Source of the DNA: an uncultured Bacteriovorax sp.
Lineage (GTDB): Bacteria > Bdellovibrionota > Bacteriovoracia > Bacteriovoracales > Bacteriovoracaceae
Length of the DNA: 64,000 nucleotides
Direction: 5' to 3'
Assembly (NCBI GenBank): GCA_946480715.1
Contig: CAMLKK010000006.1
Coordinates: forward strand, 1-64,000
A model generated the notes under the pieces. The model was given only the letters and a program-made list of their open reading frames with translations, had not been told where the DNA came from and made no database searches. The translations under genes were made by a program, and so were the position numbers. This document shows, piece after piece, positions 8,853-18,200 of this stretch; position 1 is the first letter of the stretch; every line of letters begins with the position of its first letter.

Positions 8853-10220
8853 ATGCTGGCACTGATGACTTTTCTTTTTCTTCAGAATGCAGAAGCCGCT
8901 CTGGAAGATTTAAAAAATGTGCCTAGTAAAAATTTTCTGCTCTCGACGGCGAACACAGGCTGCATGCCCAAAGGTGTAAAGGTTGATCCTGTGGGGAGAT
9001 ATCTATTCGTCGCTGAGATGTGCGGGAAAATTGATCCCACAACAAAAGTGCGTGTACCAACAGCTTCTATCTTCGATATGCAATCACGAACATTATCTGA
9101 AACTCTTGTGACTCCGGTGGGAATGAGAAAAGATGGAATTCTTGCCAATACCGAAGTTGAATTTTCCTTTGATGAAAAGTGGGCGATGATTACGCGAGCA
9201 GAAGGAGACTCTGGTTCTGAAATTTTCAAAAATCAAGCGCTTCTCACAATTGTAAACAACGACACTCACAAGATTGCTAAATACGTTCCTCTCAGGGGTG
9301 CCGGAGCAAAAATCATCGCAGCTCGACCGCTTGTGAGTGATGATCCTGAGAGTAAACAAATCGTTTATGTTGCAAATTATTTTTCAGATGATCTCAGTTT
9401 AGTAGATGTCACCGATTTAAAAGATGATGGCAATTTAGATGGCACTGCTCATTTCAAAGGTCGTGTTTCACTGGCCACGAATTTTAAGAATCCTGCATCG
9501 AAGGGATATTTTATTGCCCCTCGAGGAATTGCGTTCACTCCCGACGGAAAATACGCTCTCATTCTAGCTACAGAAACTGGAAGCCTCATCATTGTTGATT
9601 CAGTTAAACATCAACAGATTGCTGAAATTGCCCCTATTGATGCTAAAACAGCAGGGCGCGAATTAAATGTCAGACATATTGTTGTTTCACATAATGGACG
9701 TACCGCCTATCTTTCACATATGCGAGGAAATGCAATTTCCAGAATCAACATGCAGAAACTGATAACAACAATTAAGAATCTTCCGAAAAAAGGAAAAGAC
9801 GTCACACTCCCTAGCTCTCTCTGGGATGAACTGCTCATTCCCTTTAAAACGAGTGAAGGTAGTAAGAAGATAATGGTCCTCGAAGATTATCCTTTCGATC
9901 ATCCAAACTTTGCCGGAAAAAAATGGGATCTTGCTCACCCCAACACAATCGTTCTGGATCCGATTCGAAATCGATACCTCTATGTTTCGCATCGAACGAC
10001 ATCCGATCGCGATTACACAAAAGTTGATCCAAGTATCATGGGTAAAATCGATATTATAGATATTGAAAAAGATAAGCTGGTTTACACATTGGTAGGAGGG
10101 TCTCAACCAACAGCTCTTGATGTTTCAAGAGATGGAAAGACCCTCATTTCATCTGGATTCATGAACGACAAATTATATTTCTTTGACGTTGGAAAAATTC
10201 TTGAGGCCTACGAAAAATAA
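8853..10220 (+). CDS. Exported YncE/YVTN-type beta-propeller protein
   Basis: A short Sec signal (MLALMTFLFLQNAEA) precedes a repeat protein whose blades are marked by turns such as DPVGRYLFV, TPDGKYALIL, NGRTAYLS and RDGKTLISS, typical of YVTN/NHL-like seven-bladed propellers. These usually act as binding scaffolds outside the cytoplasm. The start is taken at ATG 8853 because AGGAG lies at 8843-8847 and the preceding gene ends at 8839; the in-frame TTG at 8820 would place the signal peptide internally. It is probably cotranscribed with the DUF3494 and caspase-like lipoproteins. Confidence 0.8.
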   Translation: MLALMTFLFLQNAEAALEDLKNVPSKNFLLSTANTGCMPKGVKVDPVGRYLFVAEMCGKIDPTTKVRVPTASIFDMQSRTLSETLVTPVGMRKDGILANTEVEFSFDEKWAMITRAEGDSGSEIFKNQALLTIVNNDTHKIAKYVPLRGAGAKIIAARPLVSDDPESKQIVYVANYFSDDLSLVDVTDLKDDGNLDGTAHFKGRVSLATNFKNPASKGYFIAPRGIAFTPDGKYALILATETGSLIIVDSVKHQQIAEIAPIDAKTAGRELNVRHIVVSHNGRTAYLSHMRGNAISRINMQKLITTIKNLPKKGKDVTLPSSLWDELLIPFKTSEGSKKIMVLEDYPFDHPNFAGKKWDLAHPNTIVLDPIRNRYLYVSHRTTSDRDYTKVDPSIMGKIDIIDIEKDKLVYTLVGGSQPTALDVSRDGKTLISSGFMNDKLYFFDVGKILEAYEK

Positions 10221-10221
10221 A

Positions 10222-10986
10222 TTATTCCCAACGAACATCATCAAGAGTTTTGAATGTGTATCCTTCATCAAGTAATGCAGGAATCATTCGCTTAACCATC
10301 TCAACTGATTGAGAACGAAGATCGTGAAGAAGGACAACTCCTCCTTTTAATTTTTTCGTCTCATTCATATATCCTTCAAGACATTTTTCAACTGGCACTT
10401 TACGGCTCCAGCATGCCCAATCAGCAGCTTTCGTGAAGACACCGTCAACTAACTCCATCTCACCGCCAATATCCCAAAGAACAGGTCCAACGTAGTCTTT
10501 ACCAAGAACATCTTGATTCAAGTAACCAGCATATTTAGCATCCCAAGCACCTTCTGGAGCACGGAAATAAAATTGCTTACTGTTTGTCATGTATTGTTTC
10601 ATCGCTTCGTGAGCATCATAAACTTCTGAACGAACTTTTTTCTTCCACGTAAAAAATGAAAGATCTTTAAGTGCAGTGTGAGTCATGGAGTGATTGGCAA
10701 CGATGTGACCTTCGTTAACCATTCTTTTCATAATCGCAGGATGTGCTTCAACGTTTTTCCCAACAACAAAAAAGGCCGCCTTAATGTTGTACTCTTTTAG
10801 AACGTCGAGCATTTTTTCTGTTACACCTGGAGTTGGTCCATCATCAAAAGTGAGTACAATTTCGTTGTGGCCACGGTGAATGTTTTCACGACTTCCACGT
10901 GAGAAATCTTTATCACCAATTGTCACTTGCGCTTGTGCAAGACTCATAAATGAAAGTGAAAGTAGAGCTAGTGTTTTTACATTCAT
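10222..10986 (-). CDS. Exported polysaccharide deacetylase (NodB homology)
   Basis: A carbohydrate esterase 4 enzyme. Motif 1 TFDDGPTPG supplies the catalytic and metal-binding aspartates, motif 2 HSMTH the two zinc histidines, and RAPEG and HDLR resemble motifs 3 and 5. Family members remove N-acetyl groups from peptidoglycan or chitin-like polymers. In predatory relatives such enzymes act on peptidoglycan during invasion; that role is inference here. The start at 10986 gives a clean signal peptide (MNVKTLALLSLSFMSLAQAQ) with AGGA upstream; a longer frame to 11076 lacks this. Convergent with the propeller gene. Confidence 0.9.
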   Translation of the reverse strand: MNVKTLALLSLSFMSLAQAQVTIGDKDFSRGSRENIHRGHNEIVLTFDDGPTPGVTEKMLDVLKEYNIKAAFFVVGKNVEAHPAIMKRMVNEGHIVANHSMTHTALKDLSFFTWKKKVRSEVYDAHEAMKQYMTNSKQFYFRAPEGAWDAKYAGYLNQDVLGKDYVGPVLWDIGGEMELVDGVFTKAADWACWSRKVPVEKCLEGYMNETKKLKGGVVLLHDLRSQSVEMVKRMIPALLDEGYTFKTLDDVRWE

Positions 10987-11118
10987 AAAAGTTCCTGATC
11001 TTGAATTAATTTTTATGCGACTTATACCTTTTTTTGCAGGGAAGGAAAGGAAGACTGTAAAAGATTCATGACCCATTCTGACTTTAACCCTATGAATTTC
11101 TAAGCTAATTTTTTTCCC

Positions 11119-11787
11119 ATGAAAAAGCTAGCATGGATGTTGCTTCTAATATTTGGTGGGTGCGGGGCCCTCGTTGATCCACCTGAGAATGATCCTCGTT
11201 TCGATTCAATCAAAGAGCAGTTTGAAAAGGACGCTGCATTTTTTGGCTATCATGTAGACACCAGCGATATCTCAATAGCATTTGGTGATACTCGAAAAAA
11301 ATTGAAGTATGCGGGATTCATACCTATCACTAAAGATCCTGGCCCTTCTTACGGCTATTGTTTGGTTCTTGGTAAAACGAATAATGATATCAAAAAACCA
11401 CTCGCTAAATTGGCCTTGGGGAACAGACACCATTCCAAACAAATCATCATCTCCGATGAGTTAAAAAATTTTTCAGTCGCTGATTTAGAAGCGACTGTTT
11501 ATCATGAACTCGGACACTGCGCTTTGGGATTAGCTCATCATGAAAATGAAATGCTCATGTCGACAACATTCAATGGTAATCTTCATGATCTACGATTCTT
11601 TTTATTAGAAGAACTTTTTACTCGTAAAAGAAGACGTATGCCCCGGGCGATAACCAAAACGGGTTATCCCAATGACGGAATGGTTCTTCTCTATGCTAGC
11701 GACTACGAACTCATGGGAGCGCGAATTTTTTATCAGCTCTACCAACATCCAGAGACGGGAAGCTACTATTATAAAAACGAACCTTAG
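11119..11787 (+). CDS. Zinc metalloprotease-like lipoprotein
   Basis: A short lipoprotein signal ends at FGGC15. The zinc motif at residues 129-140 reads HELGHCALGLAH, that is the metzincin pattern HExxHxxGxxH with one extra residue before the glycine, followed by MLMST, which resembles the Met-turn. Size (222 aa) suits a single matrixin-like domain. The substrate is unknown. The gene stands alone, divergent from the deacetylase gene. Confidence 0.7.
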   Translation: MKKLAWMLLLIFGGCGALVDPPENDPRFDSIKEQFEKDAAFFGYHVDTSDISIAFGDTRKKLKYAGFIPITKDPGPSYGYCLVLGKTNNDIKKPLAKLALGNRHHSKQIIISDELKNFSVADLEATVYHELGHCALGLAHHENEMLMSTTFNGNLHDLRFFLLEELFTRKRRRMPRAITKTGYPNDGMVLLYASDYELMGARIFYQLYQHPETGSYYYKNEP

Positions 11788-11880
11788 ACATACATTCTAC
11801 CAATCCATTTTCCTTCCTAAATAAATAAACTTACGCAAAATTTACGTATGAAATGATTCTGCTTTGGTTTATGATGAGGC

Positions 11881-13140
11881 ATGCATTTAAGAGAGAAATT
11901 AGCGATTCTCGCTGATGCCGCTAAGTACGATGCCTCATGCGCGAGCAGTGGAATCGAACGTAAGGCGCAGAAAGGTGGAATCGGAAATGTCCAAGGAAGC
12001 GGTATCTGCCATAGTTATACTCCTGATGGCCGATGTGTTTCTTTATTAAAAATACTCCTTACAAATTTTTGTATCTATGATTGCAGTTATTGTGTGAATC
12101 GCGTTTCGTCGCAAGTGAAAAGAGCGAAATTCACTGTAGATGAAGTTGTGCAACTAACGATGGATTTTTATCGTCGCAATTACATTGAAGGTCTTTTTCT
12201 AAGTTCGGGAGTGGCCAAAAGCTCTGATGAAACGATGGAAGAAATGATTGCGATTGCTAGAAAGTTGAGAACTGAAGAAAAGTTCGGCGGCTATATTCAT
12301 TTGAAGGCCGTTGTTGGTTGTTCTGAAGCATTATTATTTGAAGCAGGTCTTTACGCTGATCGTTTGAGTGCCAATATAGAATTGCCAACTCAGGTTGATC
12401 TAGATGATCTTGCCCCGGCAAAAACGCATGAAGAAATTGAAATGTCGATGGCGCAAATCCGCTCAAAAATAGTCGAGAGCAATTATGAGCGAGAGCATTC
12501 GAATAAAGCGCCAGTCTTTGCGCCTGGAGGTCAGAGCACACAGATGATTGTGGGAGCTACCGAAAGCACAGATCGCGATATTATGATGAAGGCCTCCGAT
12601 CTGTATGAGGATCATTCTCTGAAGCGCGTGTATTATAGCGCCTTCAGCCCAATACCGAGCAGTGATCCGCAACTTCCCAGTGAAAAACCACCGCTTATGC
12701 GCGAGCATCGTCTGTATCAAACAGATTGGTTGCTGCGTTTTTACGGATTTAAAGTTGAAGAAATTCTAAGCGAAGAAAACCCAACGCTGCCACTCGAAAA
12801 AGATCCTAAACTGTTTTGGGCCATTCAGCATCGCGGTTTTTTTCCGGTCAATGTCAACACTGCTCCTAAAGCAGATCTCCTTCGCGTTCCGGGATTAGGA
12901 ATGAGAAATGTGGAAAAAATATTGTCTTCAAGAAGACATAAAAAAATCAGACTGACCGATCTAAGTCAACTTCGCATCCATTTAGAGAAGGTGAGACCAT
13001 TTATTGAAACGCTTGATTATCGACCACCGCTGACCTTGCTTGATTCTCTTCATTTTGAAAAACGTATTGAAGAAAAAAAAGAATCCGAGCAACTTTCTCT
13101 CTTTGCTGATCTTACTTCAAAAGTATCAGGTGAATTATGA
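11881..13140 (+). CDS. Radical SAM protein of the UdgX-linked DNA repair pair
   Basis: A radical SAM enzyme with the cluster-binding motif C64-xxx-C68-xx-C71 (CIYDCSYC) and a C-terminal helix-hairpin-helix around VPGLGMRNVEKI (about 339-352), which suggests DNA binding. This combination is the family annotated as a putative DNA modification/repair radical SAM protein (TIGR03916), which usually travels with a DUF4130/UdgX gene. Here that partner follows with an ATGA overlap at 13137-13140. The chemistry of the family is not established to my knowledge. Confidence 0.9.
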   Translation: MHLREKLAILADAAKYDASCASSGIERKAQKGGIGNVQGSGICHSYTPDGRCVSLLKILLTNFCIYDCSYCVNRVSSQVKRAKFTVDEVVQLTMDFYRRNYIEGLFLSSGVAKSSDETMEEMIAIARKLRTEEKFGGYIHLKAVVGCSEALLFEAGLYADRLSANIELPTQVDLDDLAPAKTHEEIEMSMAQIRSKIVESNYEREHSNKAPVFAPGGQSTQMIVGATESTDRDIMMKASDLYEDHSLKRVYYSAFSPIPSSDPQLPSEKPPLMREHRLYQTDWLLRFYGFKVEEILSEENPTLPLEKDPKLFWAIQHRGFFPVNVNTAPKADLLRVPGLGMRNVEKILSSRRHKKIRLTDLSQLRIHLEKVRPFIETLDYRPPLTLLDSLHFEKRIEEKKESEQLSLFADLTSKVSGEL

Positions 13141-14588
13141 TTCAAGTGATAACATTTGAACCGACATTTTCTGCCTGGAGAAAAACTGCAAGAGATCTTC
13201 TCACATCAAAAGTTGCTCCGGAACTGATTGTTTGGCAGCCACAAGATGGTAAAAAACTTGCTCTGGTCGATTCTCTGAGTGAACAGATTGTTGCTCATAA
13301 AAAACCACTAAATATTCCGCGAGAGTTTATGGAACAAGCACAAGTTGTTTCCGCTCATCGCGAAGATGAAACGTGGGGACTGCTTTATCGTTTAGCTTTC
13401 AGGCTTGTGTATGAAAATAAAAATCTCCTGCACATTAAACTTGATCCGGATGTTTTAGAATTTGATCGTAAACTTCGTTTAGTAACTCGTGATCTCCATA
13501 AAATGAAAGCATTCGTGCGATTCAAAGAAATTAAAAGTGAACAGGGATCACTATTCATTGCTTGGCACAGACCTGATCATCGCATTCTTAGATTTGCCGC
13601 TCCTTTTTTCACTGATCGTTTTAACGGAATGGAGTGGATCATTTTTACAGAAGAAGAATCGATGATCTGGAAGAATCGTGAACTGTCATTTGGTCCCGGA
13701 ATTACCCAAAAGGAAGCTGCGGTATTAGATAACGTTGAAGATTTGTGGAAAACTTATTACGGCTCTGTTTTCAATCCAGCGCGAATAAAAATTCAGGCGA
13801 TGAAAAATGAATTGCCGGTTCGCCACTGGAAAACGCTTCCTGAAGCTTCTTTAATTGATCAGCTCATTGATGAAGCTCCTGCTCGGGTTGAAAAGTTTAT
13901 TCAAACTCAAAAACCTTCTGCGAAAGTACTTATTCCCAAAGGTCTTGAAGCCATTGATGATCTTAAAAACCCGATCAAAAAATGCCAGGCCTGCGATATT
14001 TGTACTAAGGCCACACAACCCATTTTAGGTGTTGGCCCTCGTGACGCTCGAATTGTCTTTGTGGGAGAACAACCGGGAGATGAAGAGGACAAAAAAGGAG
14101 TTCCTTTTATTGGGCCTGCAGGAAATATTTTTAATAATGCTTTAATGAAGGCAGGGCTTAAGAGAGAAAAAGTTTTTATTACCAATGCGGTTAAAGCATT
14201 CAAATGGAAAAACGTTGAAGGAAGACGTCAGCATAGGGGACCGAGTGCTGAAGAAATAGCAGCATGCAGACCATGGCTTAAGGCCGAGTTGGATCTTGTC
14301 AAACCAGATATCATTGTTTGTTTAGGAGCTACGGCCGCTCAATCAGTTATGGGTAAACTTATGAGTGTGCATGACTCTCAAGGAACACTTTTTAAGAGTG
14401 CATGGACAGATCAAACAGTCATACTCTCACACCCGGCAGCTATTTTAAGAACAAAGGATGAAGTCATTCGTGAAAAAATGTTGCTCGATTTTGAACGATC
14501 ATTTGAATTCATTGCACAGCTAGTTCTTCAAAGTGACAACGTTAGCAATACAAGTAATGCCATTTCTGCAACTGCATCCAACAAATAA
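13137..14588 (+). CDS. TIGR03915/DUF4130 domain fused to UdgX-type uracil-DNA glycosylase
   Basis: Two domains: residues 1-250 match the DUF4130 (TIGR03915) DNA-metabolism protein; about 275-475 form a family-4-like uracil-DNA glycosylase with an iron-sulfur cluster ligand pair CQACDIC and GEQPGDEED, the substrate-pocket motif. The loop GRRQHRGPS carries His366 where UdgX proteins hold the histidine that becomes covalently joined to the abasic sugar after uracil removal. The gene overlaps the radical SAM gene by 4 bp, so the two are translationally coupled. The C-terminal tail overlaps the convergent small membrane protein gene by about 60 bp. Confidence 0.9.
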   Translation: MIQVITFEPTFSAWRKTARDLLTSKVAPELIVWQPQDGKKLALVDSLSEQIVAHKKPLNIPREFMEQAQVVSAHREDETWGLLYRLAFRLVYENKNLLHIKLDPDVLEFDRKLRLVTRDLHKMKAFVRFKEIKSEQGSLFIAWHRPDHRILRFAAPFFTDRFNGMEWIIFTEEESMIWKNRELSFGPGITQKEAAVLDNVEDLWKTYYGSVFNPARIKIQAMKNELPVRHWKTLPEASLIDQLIDEAPARVEKFIQTQKPSAKVLIPKGLEAIDDLKNPIKKCQACDICTKATQPILGVGPRDARIVFVGEQPGDEEDKKGVPFIGPAGNIFNNALMKAGLKREKVFITNAVKAFKWKNVEGRRQHRGPSAEEIAACRPWLKAELDLVKPDIIVCLGATAAQSVMGKLMSVHDSQGTLFKSAWTDQTVILSHPAAILRTKDEVIREKMLLDFERSFEFIAQLVLQSDNVSNTSNAISATASNK

Positions 14589-14875
14589 ATCTTACTAATA
14601 ATTTTTTTGGCAACAAAAATGACGTCAGCTAAACTGAGCGCTATAGCATTACTGAATGCGAGGATCAGAATTTCTTTTGAAGGTTGAAATTCGTTTAAGC
14701 TTGCTGATAGAAAGACGAATGATGAACACATGATCATGGCCGCAACAGTATAAACGAGCCAATGATCGGTTTTTGGTCCAGTCACTTTTTCAAATGATTT
14801 AATGTGAACTATCGGCCACAGCGATGTAATAAAATAATATGCACCCATGACCAAGAGAACTTTTTGAGTTGTCAT
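14528..14875 (-). CDS. Small four-helix membrane protein of unknown function
   Basis: A 115-residue, strongly hydrophobic protein with about four membrane segments (roughly 5-18, 42-58, 70-87, 98-114). No catalytic motif is visible and I do not recognise the family. Its start overlaps the stop of the upstream 63-residue gene by an ATGA at 14872-14875, which shows it is the second gene of a two-gene operon. Its 3' end overlaps the 3' end of the convergent glycosylase gene. Confidence 0.7.
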   Translation of the reverse strand: MTTQKVLLVMGAYYFITSLWPIVHIKSFEKVTGPKTDHWLVYTVAAMIMCSSFVFLSASLNEFQPSKEILILAFSNAIALSLADVIFVAKKIISKIYLLDAVAEMALLVLLTLSL

Positions 14876-15063
14876 TTATGATAAAGCCCCTTTATTTCGG
14901 CTTCTTCCAAGCGAGACATTTTTTTGTTTTGTTTTTTATTGTCACGTTCATTCTCTTTTACTGCTTCGTTGATGTGGCGATGTTTTACTCCCGCTGTTCG
15001 AGTCGAATCATCTCGAGGAGCATTGTTTTTCTTAGTTTTGTTTTTAAAGTCTCCTTCAATCAT
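14872..15063 (-). CDS. Small charged protein, first gene of a two-gene operon
   Basis: A 63-residue hydrophilic protein, rich in Lys, Glu and Asn, without cysteines, hydrophobic segments or a recognised family; it looks largely disordered. Reality is supported by a strong ribosome binding site (AAGGAGG just upstream of the ATG at 15063) and by the 4-bp stop/start overlap with the downstream membrane protein gene. A long frame on the opposite strand over the same bases lacks such signals. Confidence 0.6.
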   Translation of the reverse strand: MIEGDFKNKTKKNNAPRDDSTRTAGVKHRHINEAVKENERDNKKQNKKMSRLEEAEIKGLYHK

Positions 15064-15087
15064 TTTTCCTCCTTTTTATTGGGACCC

Positions 15088-17058
15088 TTAATGGGACCAA
15101 TGGGTCACCCAATCCACGATTCTTTGATGATAATCCATTCTATGGTTCAAATTTCCAGCTTCCGCCATTGAGTGACCTTCTTTGGGATAAATCACCAATT
15201 GCGTCTCTGCTTTTTCATTTCTCATCAATCCCGTAAAAAATTCTTCCGATTGACCAAGAGGACAACGTTGATCGTCTTCACCGTGCAAAATAAGTGTTGG
15301 TGTGCGAACTTTGTGAACGTAACTCACAGGTGAGTGGCGGCGATAGAGCTCACGATGTTTTAAGAGTTCAGCCTTTTGATCGTATGGTCCAACGTAGTAT
15401 CCTGAATCCGATGTTCCCACGTGCGATTCTAAATTGGTCACCGGAGCTGAAACAATGGCGGCCTTGAATTTATGAGAATGACTGACGGCCCAAGCGGCCA
15501 TGTAACCACCATATGATTTACCGGCAATAGACACTCTTTCGCCATCGATGATTCCATCTTTTTCAAGTTGTTTAATCGCCTCTAACTGTTGATAGAGATC
15601 TCGTTCGCCCCAATGACCACGTAATTGGTCGACGTATTCAAGTCCATAACTCGTAGAACCTTTAGAATTGAGAGTGAGAATCGCCCAACCGCGGGAGAGA
15701 AGCATGTACCAATAAACATGATACGAAAAACCAAATTCAACAAAACTATGGGGCCCACCATGTATATCAACAAGGAGTGGATAAGGACCTTTCTTGTGAT
15801 GAGGTGTGAGTAGATAACCTTCTGCCGAATCATTCTTATCGAAAGTGAATATCTTTTTTTCTACATGGGGGAGTAGTTTTGTTTTCCACCAATCGTCGTT
15901 AATATGAGTAAGACGAATTTCTTCATGGCCTTCGAAATCAGAGGTGTAGATATCTCCTGGCTCAGTTATAGAAACGGAATGATAAACGAGCCGTGAATGA
16001 GTCCCATGCAGTAGCGTGATTTGTCTTTCACCTTTCGAGATGAATTGAAGATTTCGCGACTCAAGATCAATCCGAGCGAGCTGACTTGTTCCGTGATATG
16101 AGCGCAAATAAATAAATGAGCGTGAATCAGAAGACCATAGAGGTGCATTGTTTGTATCTAAAACAAAACTGGAAGATTCTGAATCTTCTTTGAAGAGTGA
16201 ATCAAGTTTATCCTGATTTAAATCATAAAGGTGGGGCCATGAGAGAGATTTACCAGCTTCATCAGTTGCGGTAAAAACGAGCCAGCGCCCATTGGGAGAA
16301 CAGGAAATTTCTCCGATCGAAGTAAGACTGCATGTGAGTTGTTTTTTGTGTCTTCCATCACTATCCATAATCCAAAGATCATTCAAATAAGGCGTCGTCT
16401 TACTTTCGCGATTTTTTACATAAATGATTTTTTTCATGTCAGGTGTGTAGATTGCAGCAGAGTAACTGCCCGCTCCTTTAGTAAGCTGAACCGTTTTTTG
16501 AGTTTCAATATTTAAAGTATACAAATGAAAGGCCTGATCATTGGCATACCCAGAACCATCGGATTTATATTTTAATGAATCAATGACTCTAGGCCTTTTT
16601 TCCCACTGATCATCATCCATCTCTTGCGGTTTTTCATCAATTGTATGCGGGACAACGACAAGCAATGATTCACCATCCTTTCCCCATGAAAAATCTGAAA
16701 CGCCCTCCTGAAAGGAAGATATTTTGCGTGCCTCACCGCCTGAGCGGTCCATTATATAAAGCTGAACATTTTCCTGATCCCGATCGGAGAGAAAAACAAC
16801 TTTGTCACCTCGAGGTGACCAACGAGGTTGAGTATCGTTGGAAGTACCAATCGTCAGCTGTTTAGGTTCACCACCTCCATAAGTGGAGAGGGCATAGATT
16901 TGGGAAATTTCATCATCCCGCTCAGAATCAGGGACTTGAACTTCATAAAGAATTTCTTTACCGTTTGGAGAAACTTGGATGTCTTTTATCAGTTTAAATT
17001 TTAATATATCATTGGCTTCAAACTTATATTTGGCCTTAGGCATTTTCTTTTTTTTCAT
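15088..17058 (-). CDS. S9 family peptidase (acylaminoacyl-peptidase type)
   Basis: An oligopeptidase with an N-terminal beta-propeller (residues about 20-390; repeats such as SPRGDKVVFLSDRD and SPNGRWLVFTATD resemble WD40-like PD40 blades) and a C-terminal alpha/beta hydrolase. The nucleophile lies in GKSYGGYMA, the acid in HGEDDQRCP and the histidine in KEGHSM, the prolyl oligopeptidase triad. No signal peptide is present, so it acts in the cytosol, probably on peptides from degraded protein. Length (656 aa) is normal. An ATG 15 bases inside is an alternative start. Confidence 0.92.
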   Translation of the reverse strand: MKKKKMPKAKYKFEANDILKFKLIKDIQVSPNGKEILYEVQVPDSERDDEISQIYALSTYGGGEPKQLTIGTSNDTQPRWSPRGDKVVFLSDRDQENVQLYIMDRSGGEARKISSFQEGVSDFSWGKDGESLLVVVPHTIDEKPQEMDDDQWEKRPRVIDSLKYKSDGSGYANDQAFHLYTLNIETQKTVQLTKGAGSYSAAIYTPDMKKIIYVKNRESKTTPYLNDLWIMDSDGRHKKQLTCSLTSIGEISCSPNGRWLVFTATDEAGKSLSWPHLYDLNQDKLDSLFKEDSESSSFVLDTNNAPLWSSDSRSFIYLRSYHGTSQLARIDLESRNLQFISKGERQITLLHGTHSRLVYHSVSITEPGDIYTSDFEGHEEIRLTHINDDWWKTKLLPHVEKKIFTFDKNDSAEGYLLTPHHKKGPYPLLVDIHGGPHSFVEFGFSYHVYWYMLLSRGWAILTLNSKGSTSYGLEYVDQLRGHWGERDLYQQLEAIKQLEKDGIIDGERVSIAGKSYGGYMAAWAVSHSHKFKAAIVSAPVTNLESHVGTSDSGYYVGPYDQKAELLKHRELYRRHSPVSYVHKVRTPTLILHGEDDQRCPLGQSEEFFTGLMRNEKAETQLVIYPKEGHSMAEAGNLNHRMDYHQRIVDWVTHWSH

Positions 17059-17217
17059 CGTATTTACCCAACTTTATAAACCTCAATACAAACCTCAATT
17101 TCCACTACAAACATAACTAGCAAGGCGAATGCCCGGGGCGGAGATTTTTTGCGTAAAAGTCGTGTATTTTTGATAACTAAGATTGTCACTTATGGCAGAG
17201 ATTGATAAATAGGGTGT

Positions 17218-18198
17218 ATGAACGAATACATCTTACAAGACAGTCCAAATATTCATATTAAACGCCGTAAAGAAATGCTGGAAAAATATCCGGCGATTAG
17301 GCAGCTCTATGGACATCATTATCCATCAGTCCTTTGGATTCTATTGATCGTTGGATTTCAACTTATGATGGCCGCTTTTTTTAGCGATGCTGTTTGGTGG
17401 GTTACTCTTTTTATCGCTTATGGAATTGGAGCGTTCGCCAATCACGCACTCTACGTCATGATTCACGAATGCACACATAATCTTGTTACAAAAACTTCTC
17501 TCGGCAATAAAGTGATGGGACTTGTTTGTGATATTCCACTTTTTTTACCTTCGGCCATGGGGTTCAGAAAATATCACATGATCCATCATAAACACCTTGG
17601 CGAATATTCCTACGATCCAGATATCACCAGCTATACCGAGGCGAAAATTGTAGGTAACAACTCTTTCATGAAGGCCTTGTGGTTGTTTCTCTTTTCTGTT
17701 TCACAAGCTCTCAGACCACTAAAAGTACAGTTTTATAAACCTCTGAATGTTTGGACAGTAATCAATACCATTCTCCAAATTGCCATCAACATTGTGATCT
17801 ATAAATTTTTAGGAGCAGGGGCACTGTTATATCTTGGACTCTCTACTTTATTTGCTCTAGGACTTCATCCTTTGGGTGGACGCTGGATTCAAGAGCACTA
17901 CATTACAAAAGAAGGGCAGGAGACTTACAGTTATTATGGTCCTCTGAATGCGTTAACGTTCAATATGGGCTTTCATAATGAACATCACGATTTCATGCAC
18001 GTTCCTTGGTGCAAGCTTCCTACACTGAAAAAAATGGCTCCTGAATATTACGAGACTCTTGCCAGCTACTCTTCATGGACAAAAGTTCTTTTGAATTTCA
18101 TTTTTAATCCAGCGATGAGCTCTTTTTCACGAATCATTCATCCTGATAGACATCCGACAAAAAAGGAATCATTGCAGGTTGAAATTCTTGAAGCTTAA
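17218..18198 (+). CDS. Ceramide/sphingolipid delta-4 desaturase-like membrane desaturase
   Basis: A membrane diiron desaturase with the three histidine boxes HECTH (83-87), HMIHH (120-124) and HNEHH (253-257) and hydrophobic helices between them. The N-terminus (IKRRKEMLEKYPAIRQLYG) matches the Lipid-DES leader of animal and fungal sphingolipid delta-4 desaturases, which sets it apart from ordinary acyl-lipid desaturases. The predicted role is introduction of a double bond into a long-chain base or its ceramide. The promoter region is alone upstream; an IS1-like element begins 3 bp after the stop codon. Confidence 0.85.
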   Translation: MNEYILQDSPNIHIKRRKEMLEKYPAIRQLYGHHYPSVLWILLIVGFQLMMAAFFSDAVWWVTLFIAYGIGAFANHALYVMIHECTHNLVTKTSLGNKVMGLVCDIPLFLPSAMGFRKYHMIHHKHLGEYSYDPDITSYTEAKIVGNNSFMKALWLFLFSVSQALRPLKVQFYKPLNVWTVINTILQIAINIVIYKFLGAGALLYLGLSTLFALGLHPLGGRWIQEHYITKEGQETYSYYGPLNALTFNMGFHNEHHDFMHVPWCKLPTLKKMAPEYYETLASYSSWTKVLLNFIFNPAMSSFSRIIHPDRHPTKKESLQVEILEA

Positions 18199-18200
18199 TT

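Noticed and set aside
14869..15171. Plus-strand hydrophobic frame of 100 codons opposite the small charged gene
   Set aside because: The minus-strand pair has a strong ribosome site and coupled start; this frame overlaps two genes and lacks signals.
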